This document shows, piece by piece, positions 47,226 through 59,742 of a stretch of 64,000 bases of DNA. A program made the position numbers and the translations under genes. The stretch is taken from assembly GCA_029718625.1 (NCBI GenBank), contig CM056391.1, positions 26,328,281 to 26,392,280 on the forward strand, written 5' to 3'. This DNA is from Synaphobranchus kaupii (taxonomy: Eukaryota; Chordata; Actinopteri; Anguilliformes; Synaphobranchidae). Position 1 is the stretch's first letter; each line of letters begins with the position of its first letter. The notes under the pieces were generated by a model. The model did not search any database. It was not told the DNA's origin and saw only the letters and a program-made list of their open reading frames with translations.

Positions 47226-47701
47226 CATCCAGTCGAATCCAGACTGTGCCTGCGTCGCCCAGGGTATGGGAGGGTTCAGTCGGACAGGGATCCGCGTTTC
47301 ATCGCCCTTGGGCGACCCCCGCTGGCTTTACGAGGCCGCTCGTAAAACTGCATGTGAAAGCCGCATACGAAAGGTCCTTCCTCCGACTCCAGTCTGTGCG
47401 AGCTTAGCCGCGGTCTGCAATGAGAAAATAAGCAGCTGTTGGACGGCACCTGTTTTCGGAGGAGAAACGTGGATGTCCCCGCTTTCTCTAATTGGCAGGG
47501 TGGTTCATGCATGGAACAAGGCTACGGTTGCAGACAGTTGGACATTCCAGATTGGGGTGGGAATTTGATATATACAGCCCCGGGTTGGGAGGCAAATTTT
47601 ATAATAAAGAAATATATAAATAATCCTTCCGTCTTTTAACTGGCCTACAGAATATGCGCTGATGTCAGAGAACTTCTGAGCCAGATTATAAACTATGATC
47701 A
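47226..47701 (+). other. CpG-rich block, candidate first exon
   Basis: Against AT-rich surroundings this block is GC- and CpG-rich (CGCCCTTGGGCGACCCCCGC, CGAGGCCGCTCG). It ends with a strong splice donor, ATCAG followed by GTAAGTAAAC at 47702. An open frame starts at 47266 (ATGGGAGGGTTCAGTCGG) and ends at 47568, before the donor, and its protein has no recognisable domain. A 5' untranslated or noncoding first exon under a CpG-island promoter would fit, but no downstream exon is visible. Confidence 0.35.
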
Positions 47702-47832
47702 GGTAAGTAAACTATGAGCGAGTATGATACGTGTCCACATTTCATACTAGCAAACCTGCTTGTCAGATATACCCTATCTCTACCTTTCTACAGAATTTCA
47801 TATGTAAAAATAACTAGAAATGGATACCAATG

Positions 47833-47916
<84 letters not shown>
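47833..47916. repeat. (ATT)n followed by (AAT)n, a self-complementary microsatellite
   Basis: About 15 ATT units switch directly to about 12 AAT units, so the tract is one long palindrome able to form a hairpin or cruciform of roughly 40 bp. Confidence 0.95.
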
Positions 47917-49354
47917 CAACTAAATGGTCACTGCAAAATCTACATAAACACATTTATATTATTTCAGTAGATATATAATAAATAAAACAAGATAGCAACC
48001 TTTATGCATTAAATAATCCTGATTGGCCTGAAGGCACTATGTAGAAATGACCACACAATTGATATGCAACAAGCGGCAGTTTATACTGAAATCTTCACAA
48101 GGTAACGGTCGTTAGCCCATTGTAGGAGGAGAATTAATGACCTTACACTACTTCTGTATTCTTCTATCTCTGCACAAATTAGCTTGCAAATTAGCTGCAC
48201 TGATGTTGGCAAAGCAATTATTCCTTCTCTCTAGAAATGCAAACCTAGCTTTCATATAGAGGGCTTATCTCAACAAGGGCTACACTTCACATAATTTGTT
48301 TTTGCACATTATATATCCAAACAATAATAAGCACATTAGAGACAACCATACTGTCCATCTAGACTGTGGATGCCTAATGCTGGTTTGAAAGCAACCCACT
48401 TAAACTTCAACAGTATATCACAACAACTTCAAAAGATAATTACTAGCAATGAAGCAATGATAATGATGGATTTCAAAATGGAGTATCTTAATTTACATCA
48501 TTATTAAGTTGTCCAGCAAATGTGCAGCGTATCTGCTTTTGTATACACAATCAACAAAGGAGAACATTATATTTTTACATTATACTTAAACCTGTAAAAC
48601 CGGTTTGTTGCCATATTTAATTAGTTTTCTACTGCAGTCACAACAATTCATTCAGAGACGTAACATTTTATTTACAACATTTAATTACCAGTGTGAAATG
48701 GAGAGACTAGCTGATATTAACAACAAAAGTAGCCTATAGATTGTTATTGCATCAGTCAAGTATAATAGATGGTTAACTTAATTTAGCACATTTATTTTCC
48801 ACAATGCCTCATATTTTATTGACGTCACCATCCATTCCCATGAGTGTGTACACAAGAGACACAAAACTATTGGCTGAAAGCTCAGTGTTTTGCTGCCTTA
48901 GGCCATGATTTCTAAGATGTAGCCTAGCTTTGTCTATTTTTATGTCTTCATTCCACAGAATAGCTAAATAAAACATCTATCAAACCAAACAATGTCTATA
49001 TACTAAAGCCTGGTAATTATGTGAAAGCAGACGGATATCTGTCGGGTGTTTATTCACTTTGAATTGGCATGCAATTCGAATGGAATTCACATAAAATGAG
49101 TATATATTTTTTACAATATCTTTGAATTAATTTAACTGTATTGGACTACCTGGCACGAGAAAGACTGAAAATGGCTTGTTGCAGCCTATAGCCTAGGTTT
49201 TCAAATTGATCTGTCCAAAAATGATTGTACCAGGGCTATTGCTGTCCACAGTATGTGGGGCTCTGGCACAAAAACCTGCTCAACTCTAACCCACATCCTG
49301 ACCAGAAGAAAACCCTGACCTGTCCCCAGTGGTCTGTATGATGTAAAGCTGGGG
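47917..49354. other. unassigned noncoding DNA
   Basis: AT-rich; no gene, repeat family or regulatory structure is recognised. Confidence 0.5.
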
Positions 49355-49362
49355 CCTTAAGG

Positions 49363-49569
49363 CAGTGGTGCCCAATCATGTGCCATGGAGGGCCGAGCGT
49401 ATGCAGGTTTTCATTCCAACCAATCAGTCACACCTGCTGATTTCACTAATTAACATGCCTTCAACCAGAGGGGAGGGAACTAATTAGTGAAATCAGCAGG
49501 TGTAGTGATTGGTTGGAATGAAAACCAGCATACTCTCGGCCCTCCATGGCACATGATTGGGCACCACTG
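49363..49569. mobile_element. hAT-type MITE, 207 bp, perfect 8-bp duplication
   Basis: The ends are CAGTGGTGCCCAATC and GATTGGGCACCACTG. The flanking 8-mers are both CCTTAAGG (49355-49362 and 49570-49577). The whole element is nearly a palindrome, so it would fold into one long hairpin. Confidence 0.93.
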
Positions 49570-49577
49570 CCTTAAGG

Positions 49578-50788
49578 CCAATTCATAGTCACCAAAAAAA
49601 GTTAATGACATCATAGCAGACCCAAAACAGACGCGCAGCCCGCGCAGCTGTCATTTTTTTTTGTGTCTGTGCAGACCTGTCCGCATGGACCTGTCGTTTC
49701 ACCTACAACCGTACCTTCTGCATACCGTAATCATCTTCCAAGAGGGACGCCATTGTTGTTTGCAATTTACGTGCAAAAATGATGGGAAATGTAGTCTACA
49801 AATCGGGGGTTGGTACGCTGGACTAGGAAAGGCAAAAGTCTTCAGACAATCCGCAGGACTGTCCGTCCATGTACGTGTCTACTCCCTGTTTTAAACACTC
49901 TGTAACAGTCTTTAAGCTGGTCTGCTTCTGTTAAACGAGCTTTAGACAACAACAAAAGATTATTCAAGTACACAAAAGGACAAATCAGCTTGTAATCGTT
50001 TTGAGAAAATTGGAAAATGTTCCACCCGTAGTTTACAAAGCAAAAAAAGCGACTTTGTTAGCGAAGATGTGCTTGTATTGAATTTTTTCATAATCAATGA
50101 CTTATCTAGATTTTTTTAATATTGTTTGTACAATTTATAAAACGAAGCTATTGGATGGTCATTCTTTGGCTGTCCAATACAAACATATGTAATATTTGCT
50201 ACATCAATTGGCCTGACAAAGCGCTGTGAACCACGCAGGAAAACACAGGTATGAAAGCGCAGATATGAAAACCTGAGAAAAAAATGACCTTGATACTAAT
50301 GACAGAGCACAGAATCCTGCCCAAATGTCACATCTTCAAACCCCTTTGTTTCATTCTGCATCCAACTGTAAAGCTGTGAAGGTAACATTTGTTCAACTAT
50401 AAACCAGCAGCAAATGCCCAGGCTGTGCCCTCTCTTCTTTGAAATGCTATTTCTTACAGCAGTGCTCACACACTGTACAGCTACCAGGAAAGATGACAGG
50501 ACAAAAACAATGTTGTTAAAAGCTTTGTAAATGCTTCCCTTTCAACACACCAGAAGATGGAAACAAGACTGGGGTTTGAACAGTGAAAGTCCTGCACCAC
50601 AGTAATGTTAAACCCTTGCAGTAAAATCGTTCTTCTTTCTAATACACTGCAGCAGAGCTTTGAGGTCATGTCTGAAATTAAAGGGAACAATAGCCTACAT
50701 GAACGATCCACAATGCTACTAGGCCATTACAGAACAATGGGAAACTCTTTGAACAGCGCTGCAGGTTTGTGAAAAGAAACATGCATGG
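49578..50788. other. unassigned noncoding DNA
   Basis: No gene is recognised. Short frames (49661-49894, 50481-50711 on the minus strand) have no domain. Confidence 0.5.
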
Positions 50789-50796
50789 GTGTTTGA

Positions 50797-50994
50797 TAGA
50801 GCCGGAAAATCCGGGTTCAGAAAGTAAAAGTCCTGGAAAGTATTTTGTTCCAAATCACCTGGATTTGCTAATTAACACAACCAGCATTCAGCCAGGAGAT
50901 AGAACTAATTAGTGAAATCAGCTGGCTGAGTTCATGGGTGGAAGAAAAACTTGGCAGGACTTTTACTTTCTGACCCCTGGACTTTCCACCTCTG
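50797..50994. mobile_element. MITE, 198 bp, 8-bp duplication
   Basis: The ends TAGAGCCGGAAAATCCGGG and CCCTGGACTTTCCACCTCTG are imperfect inverses, followed inwards by TCAGAAAGTAAAAGTCCTG and its exact inverse. The flanks GTGTTTGA (50789-50796) and GTGTTTGT (50995-51002) match at 7 of 8. The 8-bp duplication points to the hAT superfamily. Confidence 0.85.
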
Positions 50995-51008
50995 GTGTTT
51001 GTCCAGAT

Positions 51009-51185
51009 CAGGGGTCTGCAACCCTGGTCCTGGAGAGCCACATGCTGTACTGGTTTTCGTTGTTACTCTGCATTTAATGAATCAATTAGAGCAGTTGATT
51101 ACAAGTTAACTCACTTCGCCTGATTATTTGGGTTTGAAAACCAGCAGAGATTATAGCTTTCCAGGACCAAGGTTGCAGACCCGTG
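51009..51185. mobile_element. hAT-type MITE (CAGGGGTCTGCAA family)
   Basis: It begins CAGGGGTCTGCAACCCTGG and ends CCAAGGTTGCAGACCCGTG. The flanks GTCCAGAT and ATCTAGAT share the last four bases and some others, a decayed 8-bp duplication. It lies only 14 bp from the preceding MITE. Confidence 0.82.
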
Positions 51186-51974
51186 ATCTAGATGGTATGC
51201 TCGAAACAATGTCCGCCTACACCCAGCATCTCCACTGACAAATTGACAATGCTTGATTGCAGCATGATTTGACACCGACATCTCAATGTTAGAAATGACA
51301 CTGGGTTTACTCTAGTAGGCTACAGTTTCTAGAACCTGGAAAGGCAATGTGACCTATTTATACCAAGGGCTAATGTCTAATATAAAACCAGCAAAGAAAA
51401 GCAATCTAAGAAAGAATGGTAATTTAAAATTTAAAAAGAAAGGCATGCACAAAAATTAATTCATTCTGAAATGATTCCCAAGATTGCTGCTCCTGCTTCG
51501 GGGTAGGGACTCTCAGAAGCTTAATTAACCTTGCTGAACTGTCAGTGTTGAGGTTAATTCTATTTCAATTCAGCCAATTCTGGGAATGGATTAAAAATCC
51601 ACCTCATGAAATCAACACTGCCCATAATGCTCTGTGGGTATTTTTCAAGTCATTGATTGAATTGCAAATAATTTCCTGAATTGGCTGACTTGAAATGGAT
51701 CTGACCCCAACCTGATAACCGAGACATCTGTGTTCCGCTGTGCTTCTGAAGTCCTATCCGACTGCCTGTGTGCCGCTGCCAAATATGGCATGTTGGCCAT
51801 CTTCCCTTCCCAGCCGCCTTTGATGGTATTCGAGAATTTGGAGTCCTGACTCGTAGCCCACCTGAGTGTCACGTTCATTATTTAACAGTCTTATGCACCA
51901 TCTATTTGCGGCATGAGATACCAGCAACGGTCTTGCTGTACTGTGGGGCTTAAATGGGACCTTCATTAAGTAGC
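51186..51974. other. unassigned noncoding DNA
   Basis: No gene or repeat family is recognised. Confidence 0.5.
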
Positions 51975-51982
51975 GTTTAGAC

Positions 51983-52291
51983 CAGGGTTGGGCAACTCCA
52001 GGCCTGGGGGGCCGGTGTGTATGCCGGTTTTTGCTGCCACCAGTTACTCCGGCTCAATAAGCTAATTAGTGACATACACCAACATCGATTTACTCGTAAA
52101 TTAGACCACGATAAAATGCAACAATACATGGATACAGGCACAGGAGCATTCATCAGCTTCTGTTCATATCGTGGAATGTAGCTAAAATATCAGATTATGT
52201 AAATGATTGGGCTAATTAAATAATTGGTAACTGGTGGAAGCAAAAACCTGCATACACACCGGCCCCCCAGGACTGGAGTTGCCCACCCCTG
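51983..52291. mobile_element. hAT-type MITE, 309 bp
   Basis: It begins CAGGGTTGGGCAACTCCAGG and ends CTGGAGTTGCCCACCCCTG. The flanks GTTTAGAC (51975-51982) and ATTTAGAC (52292-52299) match at 7 of 8. Same family as 44800-45095, but with better-preserved ends. Confidence 0.92.
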
Positions 52292-52299
52292 ATTTAGAC

Positions 52300-55200
52300 C
52301 ATGGATATTCAAACCTTGAATCCAAATCCGGCCATGGTTTTCTTTATCCCAGGTACTTAAATGAACAATTAGCGGTACTGATTGGCCAGACTGTCTTCAC
52401 ACCTGACTCCCAGGTAAAGGGAAGGTGGAAAACCAGCAGGTCTGGGACCGCGAGGACCGTGATATGAATACCAGGGATTTAGACTTGCATGCTACCATGT
52501 CTTTTCGTTCTCTGTTCTAATAGGTGTTGGCTAGCTCTTTCAATACACCCCCTGCCCCTATGACTATCCCTCTTTTTTTCTCGGCTGATTTACGGCTTTT
52601 GCTGCCAGTGATGTCCCTCCGTCAGACAGCATAATTGAGAGATGATGAGATGCTCTGAAACAGTTCATTTAACATAGCCTTCTAACAAGTCGCTGGCCCC
52701 ATTAATGCTCTAAGCCTCTCCCTGGGTCTTCACTAGAGATCCATTTCCATTCACCTGGGATAGGAGAGGCCTAACCACTCGTCCCGCAGGAAAACAATAC
52801 GTCTTTTCACCTTCACCTGTCAGTGAGCTGTCTCCAGACCTCCTTTCCAGCCAGAACCCCCCCTGCCAGAATCTTCTAAAACAGGCACAGCGCTTTCCCT
52901 CAGGAAACCCTACTGACACCATGGCAGGGCTCTATAGCTTTAGGCTCAAGGTTTTCTTTTTCAAAAATGACAAGAAAAGTGCTGTGCTCAGTCAAAAAGT
53001 CTTATAAACTTCTTACTGCAGGCGTGTGGAGCCAGATAATGGATATTAAGGTTTTTTTTTTTCTCTTATTAAGATTTACCATTTTCCAGATTTCAGAGAA
53101 AGGAGGAGTGTGGCTCTTCTCTGTATGCTTTAGCAATTGTGTCAAATGTGTTCAATAAGCAGAAAGGGTTGGAATTTCAGAGAGGGATGGAATTTGCGGT
53201 GGATGTGATGGAGTTTTCAATTATCTACCTTGTGCAATGTTTCGCGAACTGTGAATCTGACAGGAAACGCACAAAAAAATTTCTTTTTTAATAAAAACTT
53301 TTAATAAAAGGGACTTTGTGTGATTATTATTTTTTATAGATATGAAATGGAGCTGAAATGAGAGTGACCCACTATTACGCTCTGAATAGCGGCATAGAAA
53401 ACATTATTAGAAAATTGCAGTGTCTCATACAATTAACAAAATTAATCAAACATGAAATGCTTTGCCATGAAATGCATAAATGGGGATGTAGATATGAGAG
53501 AATGAGGCTTCATGAAATTTAAAATGGGCAGGGCTGATATATGCCACCATAAGTCATATGACGTACGAGATATGACTCACCAATTTGAAACAACAACAGT
53601 TTTATTTTATTTTTTTGCTGTGGAGAGCAGAAATTTTGATTTGATCAAAGAAGTCTGAGATTAGCTCATTGTAGCTCCACCCATTGTGGCTTGTTTGTAC
53701 AACAGTAAGCCAAGAGAGATGGCAGCTTTCAGATGAGTGAAATGCACCTATCAATATATTGCAGATATTGCAAGTTTGCAGTCCCCAAATTCCCAGCGGG
53801 ATGACTAAGTAATAAGCAAGCAAACAGGAGTGCATCTCGCTGTGAGAGTGGCTTGTAAATTAGGTCTGCATTGTTGAAGTAGCCCGGTGTTTCACATCTA
53901 TTTGACTTGAGAGGCTTGTCTCATTTATTTTATAGAGGCGGAATAATACTGCCCCAGACAGCAGTTACCGCAGAACAATTTGAACGTTGCGAGACACTGA
54001 GCCCTGCTGGAGACCCGTCTCTCGGAACGCGGGCTGGGTGAATTTCCATATTCGATTTCAGGTGCCACTTTGCTTGCACTCTTTACTTTACGTGCCGTCT
54101 TTTGTGCATAAAAATTCATTTTATTGAAGGAAGCAAAATAAGTAACACACAAAAGAAAACAACAAAAAAACTCAGGTGCATCTACATTTTAATGAAAACT
54201 GTCCAAAGACAGTTTCTAGACGATATTATAAAAGCCCAGAAGAATAAAGGTGAAGAGGAAAGAGGCGGGTTTAGACATTAGTGACGCACTGGCGCCCGGT
54301 GCAACACAGAGGTACACTCTTCTCATTTCTGTCACTTAAGACTTAACACCGGGGGAATGGCAGCTGAACATTGTGTGTCCATCTGTCACAATACAAGGAA
54401 ACCACACCTACTACCAGGCCTGTTGCTTGCCTTGCCAGCATACAAAACGAGTATTGCTGTCGTCTGTATACAAGCATACGCACATGCACGCACGCCTGCG
54501 CACACATACACACAGTGATGTATATCATTACATCCGTTTTTTTAACACATCATTAGCATGGAATTAATGGAATTGTTTCCAGATATGAAAAAAAGAACAA
54601 TTGAGAAATTTTAGTTTTTAATTTTACGCGTTTATTTAAATACACATTTATTTAAATACACAATATCAACATGTAAACCACGAAAACAAAACAGTCTTCG
54701 GTTACGCTATGGTTTTTCTTTTTTTCGGATGCAGAGAGGCGTTAAATTAGTGCTCTAATTTATTATATGCCGTGCAACGCTTCCCAGGCTAATTCCTATT
54801 CAAACTCCTGAGTCCCTTGCCTTTCAGTGGCAGCCTATCACGGGGAGTTAAGGGATGCCTGAAATCGCCCTAAAACTGAGCTCTGCCACAAACGCCACTG
54901 AGAGAGAAAATAATTTTAACCAAGAGGGAAGGGAGAGGGGAGGGAAAGCTCTGCTCTCGCCATTGTGGCCACAGTTTGATACGCAAGGGGACGGACTATA
55001 ACAAGACACAAATACTAATTGTATTTTTTTCATCCTACCACTTTTTCTTCCTCCTTCATCTGTTTTTTTTTATAGCTTGGGATACTGGGAGAAGAGTATG
55101 GCCTGTATTTTACTATAATTCAAGAGATTTTGATAAGGTCACAAAGCTGCCATTTTTCACCATCATAAAATTATGATTACTGTATATTGGGGTAGATGAC

Positions 55201-55963
55201 AATGGCATAAATTTAGCTGTAAGGTAAGAAGACAGTGGTGCTCTGCTCCGCAGCACAGGCATGCACACACACACACACACACACACGCACACACACACGC
55301 ATACAAACACCTACTATCGCACACTTGCGCACACACAAATGCTCGGTCAGAAAAAAATAATAAATCTGAGACGGAATGGTGTTTTCTCAGACAGTGTCAA
55401 AATAAATATGTGCATATGCACTCAATGGCAGTACAGCTGACAGCTTCCATATGTGAGGTATGTATGTACTTTTAGGATAGTTACAGTACACATGATGATG
55501 CCCAGGTCTGGAGGAAGTGACAGGCACCATCTGCAAAATATATTTAAAAAATCTAATGAACACACATACTTACCCACAAATACACTTGTTTTTTAAGTAT
55601 TACTTTAAATTGTATAATTGTTTTTTATGTTGCAAGTTTGTCAAATGCATCATCCTACATTTGTAGGCCAGACACAACAGCTTCACGCAGAAGATAAATT
55701 ATTTGCTGGGTGAGAGGGCACAAAGCTAGTGGACTATCACTGACAGTAGCCTACCTGTGGTCCAGTCCCTTTCTCAAACACTGCCCCACCTTCAAATCCT
55801 GAGGCACAATTCCTCAGATGACAATGAGAAGTCATATTTTCGGAGGCCTCAATGATGCCCCTGGAGGTAGTTAATAGGCAACTCCTTCATAACACCGGTT
55901 CCTCTACGGGCATGCGAACAAATTGGAGGCGAAATCTCGCACAAAACTGTCCTGATACGTAGC
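52300..55963. other. unassigned noncoding DNA
   Basis: No gene is recognised. 52620-52930 and 53920-54120 are low in repeats and are weak candidates for conserved noncoding DNA. A CA/GC-rich microsatellite stretch lies near 54480-54515. Confidence 0.45.
55264..55300. repeat. (CA)n microsatellite with two CG interruptions
   Basis: About 18 CA units interrupted by ACGC twice. Confidence 0.93.
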
Positions 55964-56457
55964 AGACTGAGGTGTAAACAAACCATTGACCGGCAAATAA
56001 CTCAGCTGGACTAATAAAAAGTGTTAGGGGGCGGGGCATGTCCACTCAAGTAGAGACACAGGGGACAAATTCCGACGTCGTTCCCCCAGTTCACTGTCGT
56101 TCGTGACAGTCTGATTGAAACGGGAGGCTTTCAAAGCACAAGTTTATCAATTTTAATGGAGATGGCTCTGAAATCACCATTCTTCCATTAATGCAGAAGC
56201 ACGTTTTAATCGCTTGTTTGGCTTCGCAAGCTGCGCGTGTGCTCTGCTTTTCCGCTACATGTATCATGGCACCCAGCCACCCACAGAAGGGTTTGCATTA
56301 CCCCGGGGAGCAGCAAGATGTGTTATTGGGGAATGTTTCGAACAGATGGGCTTTGCATGTTCCATGTCAACAAAAATGCTGGTATGTCACAGATGAGGAT
56401 AAATGGAGAGAAGTGCCTGCTTTACTTTCTTCAGCACTGGATGCAAAATGCACCTAG
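55964..56457 (+). mobile_element. GC-rich repeat, copy A
   Basis: Its first part (AGACTGAGGTGTAAACAAAC to GATTGAAACG) recurs at 56512-56930. Its second part (GGAGGCTTTC to CTTCAGCACTGGA) recurs at 57810-58165. It contains CCAAT/TATA-like elements (GGACTAATAAAAAGTG) and a GC box-like GGGGGCGGGGC near 56030, so the repeat may carry the promoter and 5' region of a transposon gene. Frames across the second part are open, but their proteins have no recognised domain. Confidence 0.75.
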
Positions 56458-56511
56458 AATGTAAATCTATGACTATCTAAGTAGCGTTGGCTGTAGCTGT
56501 GACAGCCAATC

Positions 56512-56930
56512 AGATTGAGGTGTAAACAAACCATTGAGCGGCAAATAACGGCAAAGCCACACAGAAAGCGGTGTGGAGCGGATTTCTCGTACGATTACAC
56601 CGCCTCCATTCATTTTCAATGAGAGGCGATTCCTCGTGTCTGCAAAGCATGGTGGGATTGCTTGCGATGCGAGGAGTCTAGACGAGACGGGCAACGTGGC
56701 GTAATAACCAATCAGATTAAAGATTGTGGGAGGCGAGAGCGATGGCATGCGATTTCACCGCTTTCTGTGGGGCCTTGCCGTAACTCAGCGCGCGGCTGGA
56801 CCAATAAAAACTGTTTGGGGCCGGGACATGTCCGCTCAAGTAGAGACACAGCGAACACATTTTTGAGGGGTGAAGGACATCGTTCTCCCTGAGCGACAGC
56901 TCAAGATAGCCTGATTGAAACGAATGCATT
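56512..56930 (+). mobile_element. GC-rich repeat, copy B (5' part), interrupted
   Basis: Matches the 5' part of copy A on both sides of a 232-bp insertion. The motif GGACCAATAAAAACTG keeps an intact CCAAT box. After GATTGAAACG (about 56930) the match to copy A stops. Confidence 0.8.
56549..56780. mobile_element. Harbinger-type MITE, 232 bp, TAA target duplication
   Basis: The ends CGGCAAAGCCACACAGAAAG and CTTTCTGTGGGGCCTTGCCG are inverses with two mismatches. TAA flanks both sides (56546-56548, 56781-56783). Copy A of the host repeat reads CAAATAACTCAGC with no insertion, which is the empty site. A 3-bp TWA duplication is the hallmark of PIF/Harbinger transposons. No protein is encoded. Confidence 0.92.
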
Positions 56931-57809
56931 CTAATCATATTTTCTCGCTCGCTCGCTCGCTTGCAACGCTGGCAGTGAGGAACCCGCGTAATGCTCCAGC
57001 ACTGAAGAATCACATTTATCTGCATAGCATGGCAGTGATGCAACAAGTCATTGAGGGGCAGGTGACAAATTCATGCTAGGATATAGTATTGCATTTTTTC
57101 TTATTATAACCAATGTTCTTAATGACTGTTCTTTAAATTGCCATTATGGTATTTTAACCTGTAATCGGCAGCTTTAGGTTTACCAAAAAAAAAGGCACAT
57201 GTCGGATAACTGGGGTATTGATGAATGTGTCCTGCTCAGAATTCAAAGAGGATATGTTGCACTAGCCTGCACAAGTTTCAGTTATCCTAGAAAAGGGAGT
57301 GCTTGGATTGCAAGAAGATTCAATGCCAACATTCATTAGGAGAGTGGTAATTGAAATTGAGAGCTAATAGACCAAGAGACAAATTGGAAGCAGTTCTCAG
57401 AAATCTTTAAGAGAAGATGAGAAGCAGTGGCAGCTCTATCAGCCACTGAGTGCTGATAAATACAACTAAGAGCTACATAGGGGGATAAACACATCTTTGT
57501 ATGTAAAAAGGAAATTTACCAGCGATGGAATCAGCAGCTATTCAAAAACCTGAGGAAATGTTAGTGACTGCCAAGTGTGTCAAAAATGAAACAAATGAGA
57601 TGAAAGATTTTTTTTCTACTTCCACTGTTATGAAGGATGACAATCCTGCAGAAACATAATTTCAAGACTCGGATATCGATTAAAACTTTACGCGTTTTTT
57701 TTCAGACTGCGCGGGAGTGTTGGCTCCACGACACGTCAACGCTCGAAAGAATACGACGAAAGGCAATTCATCTTGCCTCCCGAAGAAGAGGAGGCACGAG
57801 GGCGTCTTG

Positions 57810-58165
57810 GGAGGCTTTCTAAGCACCATTTTAACGGCTTTAATGCAGACGGCTCTTTAATGCAGACGGATGCATTAATGCATCACCGTTCTCCCATTAA
57901 TCCGGAAGCACGCATTAGCCGTTTTTTTTGGCCTCGCGAGCAGCGCGCGCGCTCTGTTTATCCGCTACATGTTTCATGGCACCCGCACAACGGTTTGCAT
58001 TACCCCGGGGAGCAGCGAGAGTTGTTATTGGGGAACGTTTCGAACAGATGGGCTTCGCATGTTCCATGTCAACAAAAAATTCTAGTGTGTTAGTCACAGA
58101 TGAGGATAAATGGAGAAAAGTGCCTGCTTTACTTTCTTCAGCACTGGACACAAAACGTACCAATA
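57810..58165 (+). mobile_element. GC-rich repeat, copy C (3' part)
   Basis: Matches copy A from GGAGGCTTTC through ATGTTCCATGTCAACAAAAA and CTTCAGCACTGGA with scattered substitutions and CpG differences (copy C keeps more CpG). It may be the continuation of copy B, separated by about 880 bp of unrelated DNA. A frame upstream (57773 on) reads through acidic and basic residues but shows no known domain. Confidence 0.78.
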
Positions 58166-59738
58166 AATGTTTTTTTTGTTTTTCAGGGATGTAAACACCC
58201 AGCAAACGCTGCCAAAATAGGGAGGCATTTACAGACATTCATCTGATCAACATTTATAATGGACTGTATGGCTGGTTTGGAAGAGAGAAAGCATGATGGA
58301 CAAACCTCAGGGAGTATCTTTGCAAGCTTCCATATTTTGACCACTATAGTGCATTCAGCCTGTGTCCAGTTGGGTAATATAATCTGGCAAAATGGCCTTC
58401 TTCCTGTGGCTGGGTTTATTCATTTATTTAGAATCTATAGATAAGTCTAATTTAATTATCCAGAGGCAATAAATCTTGTCAGACCTGGAGCCAAACATCT
58501 AGGATCAATCACACCTGGGACCAATGGAAGCAAATTACTTTTTTTTAATGCCTTGAAAAACAGCAGTAATGGAAAATGATATTTCACTGTGAGGAATAGT
58601 GGCTTTAGAAATGGTAGAGGGCCAGGAGCCATGATTTATCTCCTCAGATGAGTCAATAACAAAATAAATATTGGATTATGAAAGCCATAAAAAAATGAAA
58701 AAAGAAAGCTATAGGTCCTTATTTATCCGCGTTTCTCAGGCTGTCAGAAGTAACATGCGTCAAGTGTCAGGACTGTAGGGATCGTGAATATGAATTTCAT
58801 CTCACAGACACAGTGAGTCTATGCACTCTGAGAAGACAGGCAGTGAGGAGCAAACCATAAATATAGGCCTGTAAACTGATTCTCAGTTCATGGAACTGAA
58901 GTATAGCACTTTGCATCCTTGTAGTAGTGTAGTATTGTAGTGTAGGTTAATGGTCAGAGGATGGCCTAGACTCTAGGCCTGAGAAAATTTACAAACGAGA
59001 CTCTTGCTTGCTATGCACTTGAGAAAGGTCATGGCTGAAATGGGTAAAAGAATTAAGTTTTCGTGCATCTCCAGATAAGTACTGTTTGTTTGTTCAATCA
59101 AAAAAGGCTTTAAGAGTGTTATATACTTTGAGGGTTATGTACCTTAACAGTGGGAACAAATTAGTGTGTGCAGTCCAACAGATAATGTAACTCAAAGAAA
59201 TTTCTTGGGAGTGTGTGGTTGTTCTACAGTGTATTTCAGTTCTACACTGCAAATACCCATAACCATGCGGTGTAAAATGAAAAAAATATATATATTGAAA
59301 AAGGTTATTTTATATGTTTATTGAGAAGATTTACTTAACAAAGGAGCAAAAATGATTAACTTTTATAAAGATTTCAAAGATTTTCAATATTGTATTAATA
59401 GCTTTGCTAGAGCCGGCACTTCTTTTTGCATTTATCATCACAGAAGTTAATAATAATACAAATGTTGTCTTAAATGCAGGTCAATATATCAGTTAAATTC
59501 AAGCAGTTTCTAGTCCATAATAATTTTCTATGGAATTAGCATTGTGATGAAGAAGTGACAACACACCATACTTACAGGCTGCTACTGCCTGTACCTTGTA
59601 CTGCAGCAAAGAGCCAAGATCCCTCATGATTCAATGGCTTCTTTTGGTTCAATAAGCAGACAACTCCAATCTCCTCATTAAAATATGAACATGGTCATAG
59701 CACAGCATCCGATTGCAGAACTCCAGAACTCTCTCATC
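58166..59738. other. unassigned noncoding DNA
   Basis: AT-rich; no gene or repeat family is recognised. Confidence 0.5.
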
Positions 59739-59742
59739 CCAA

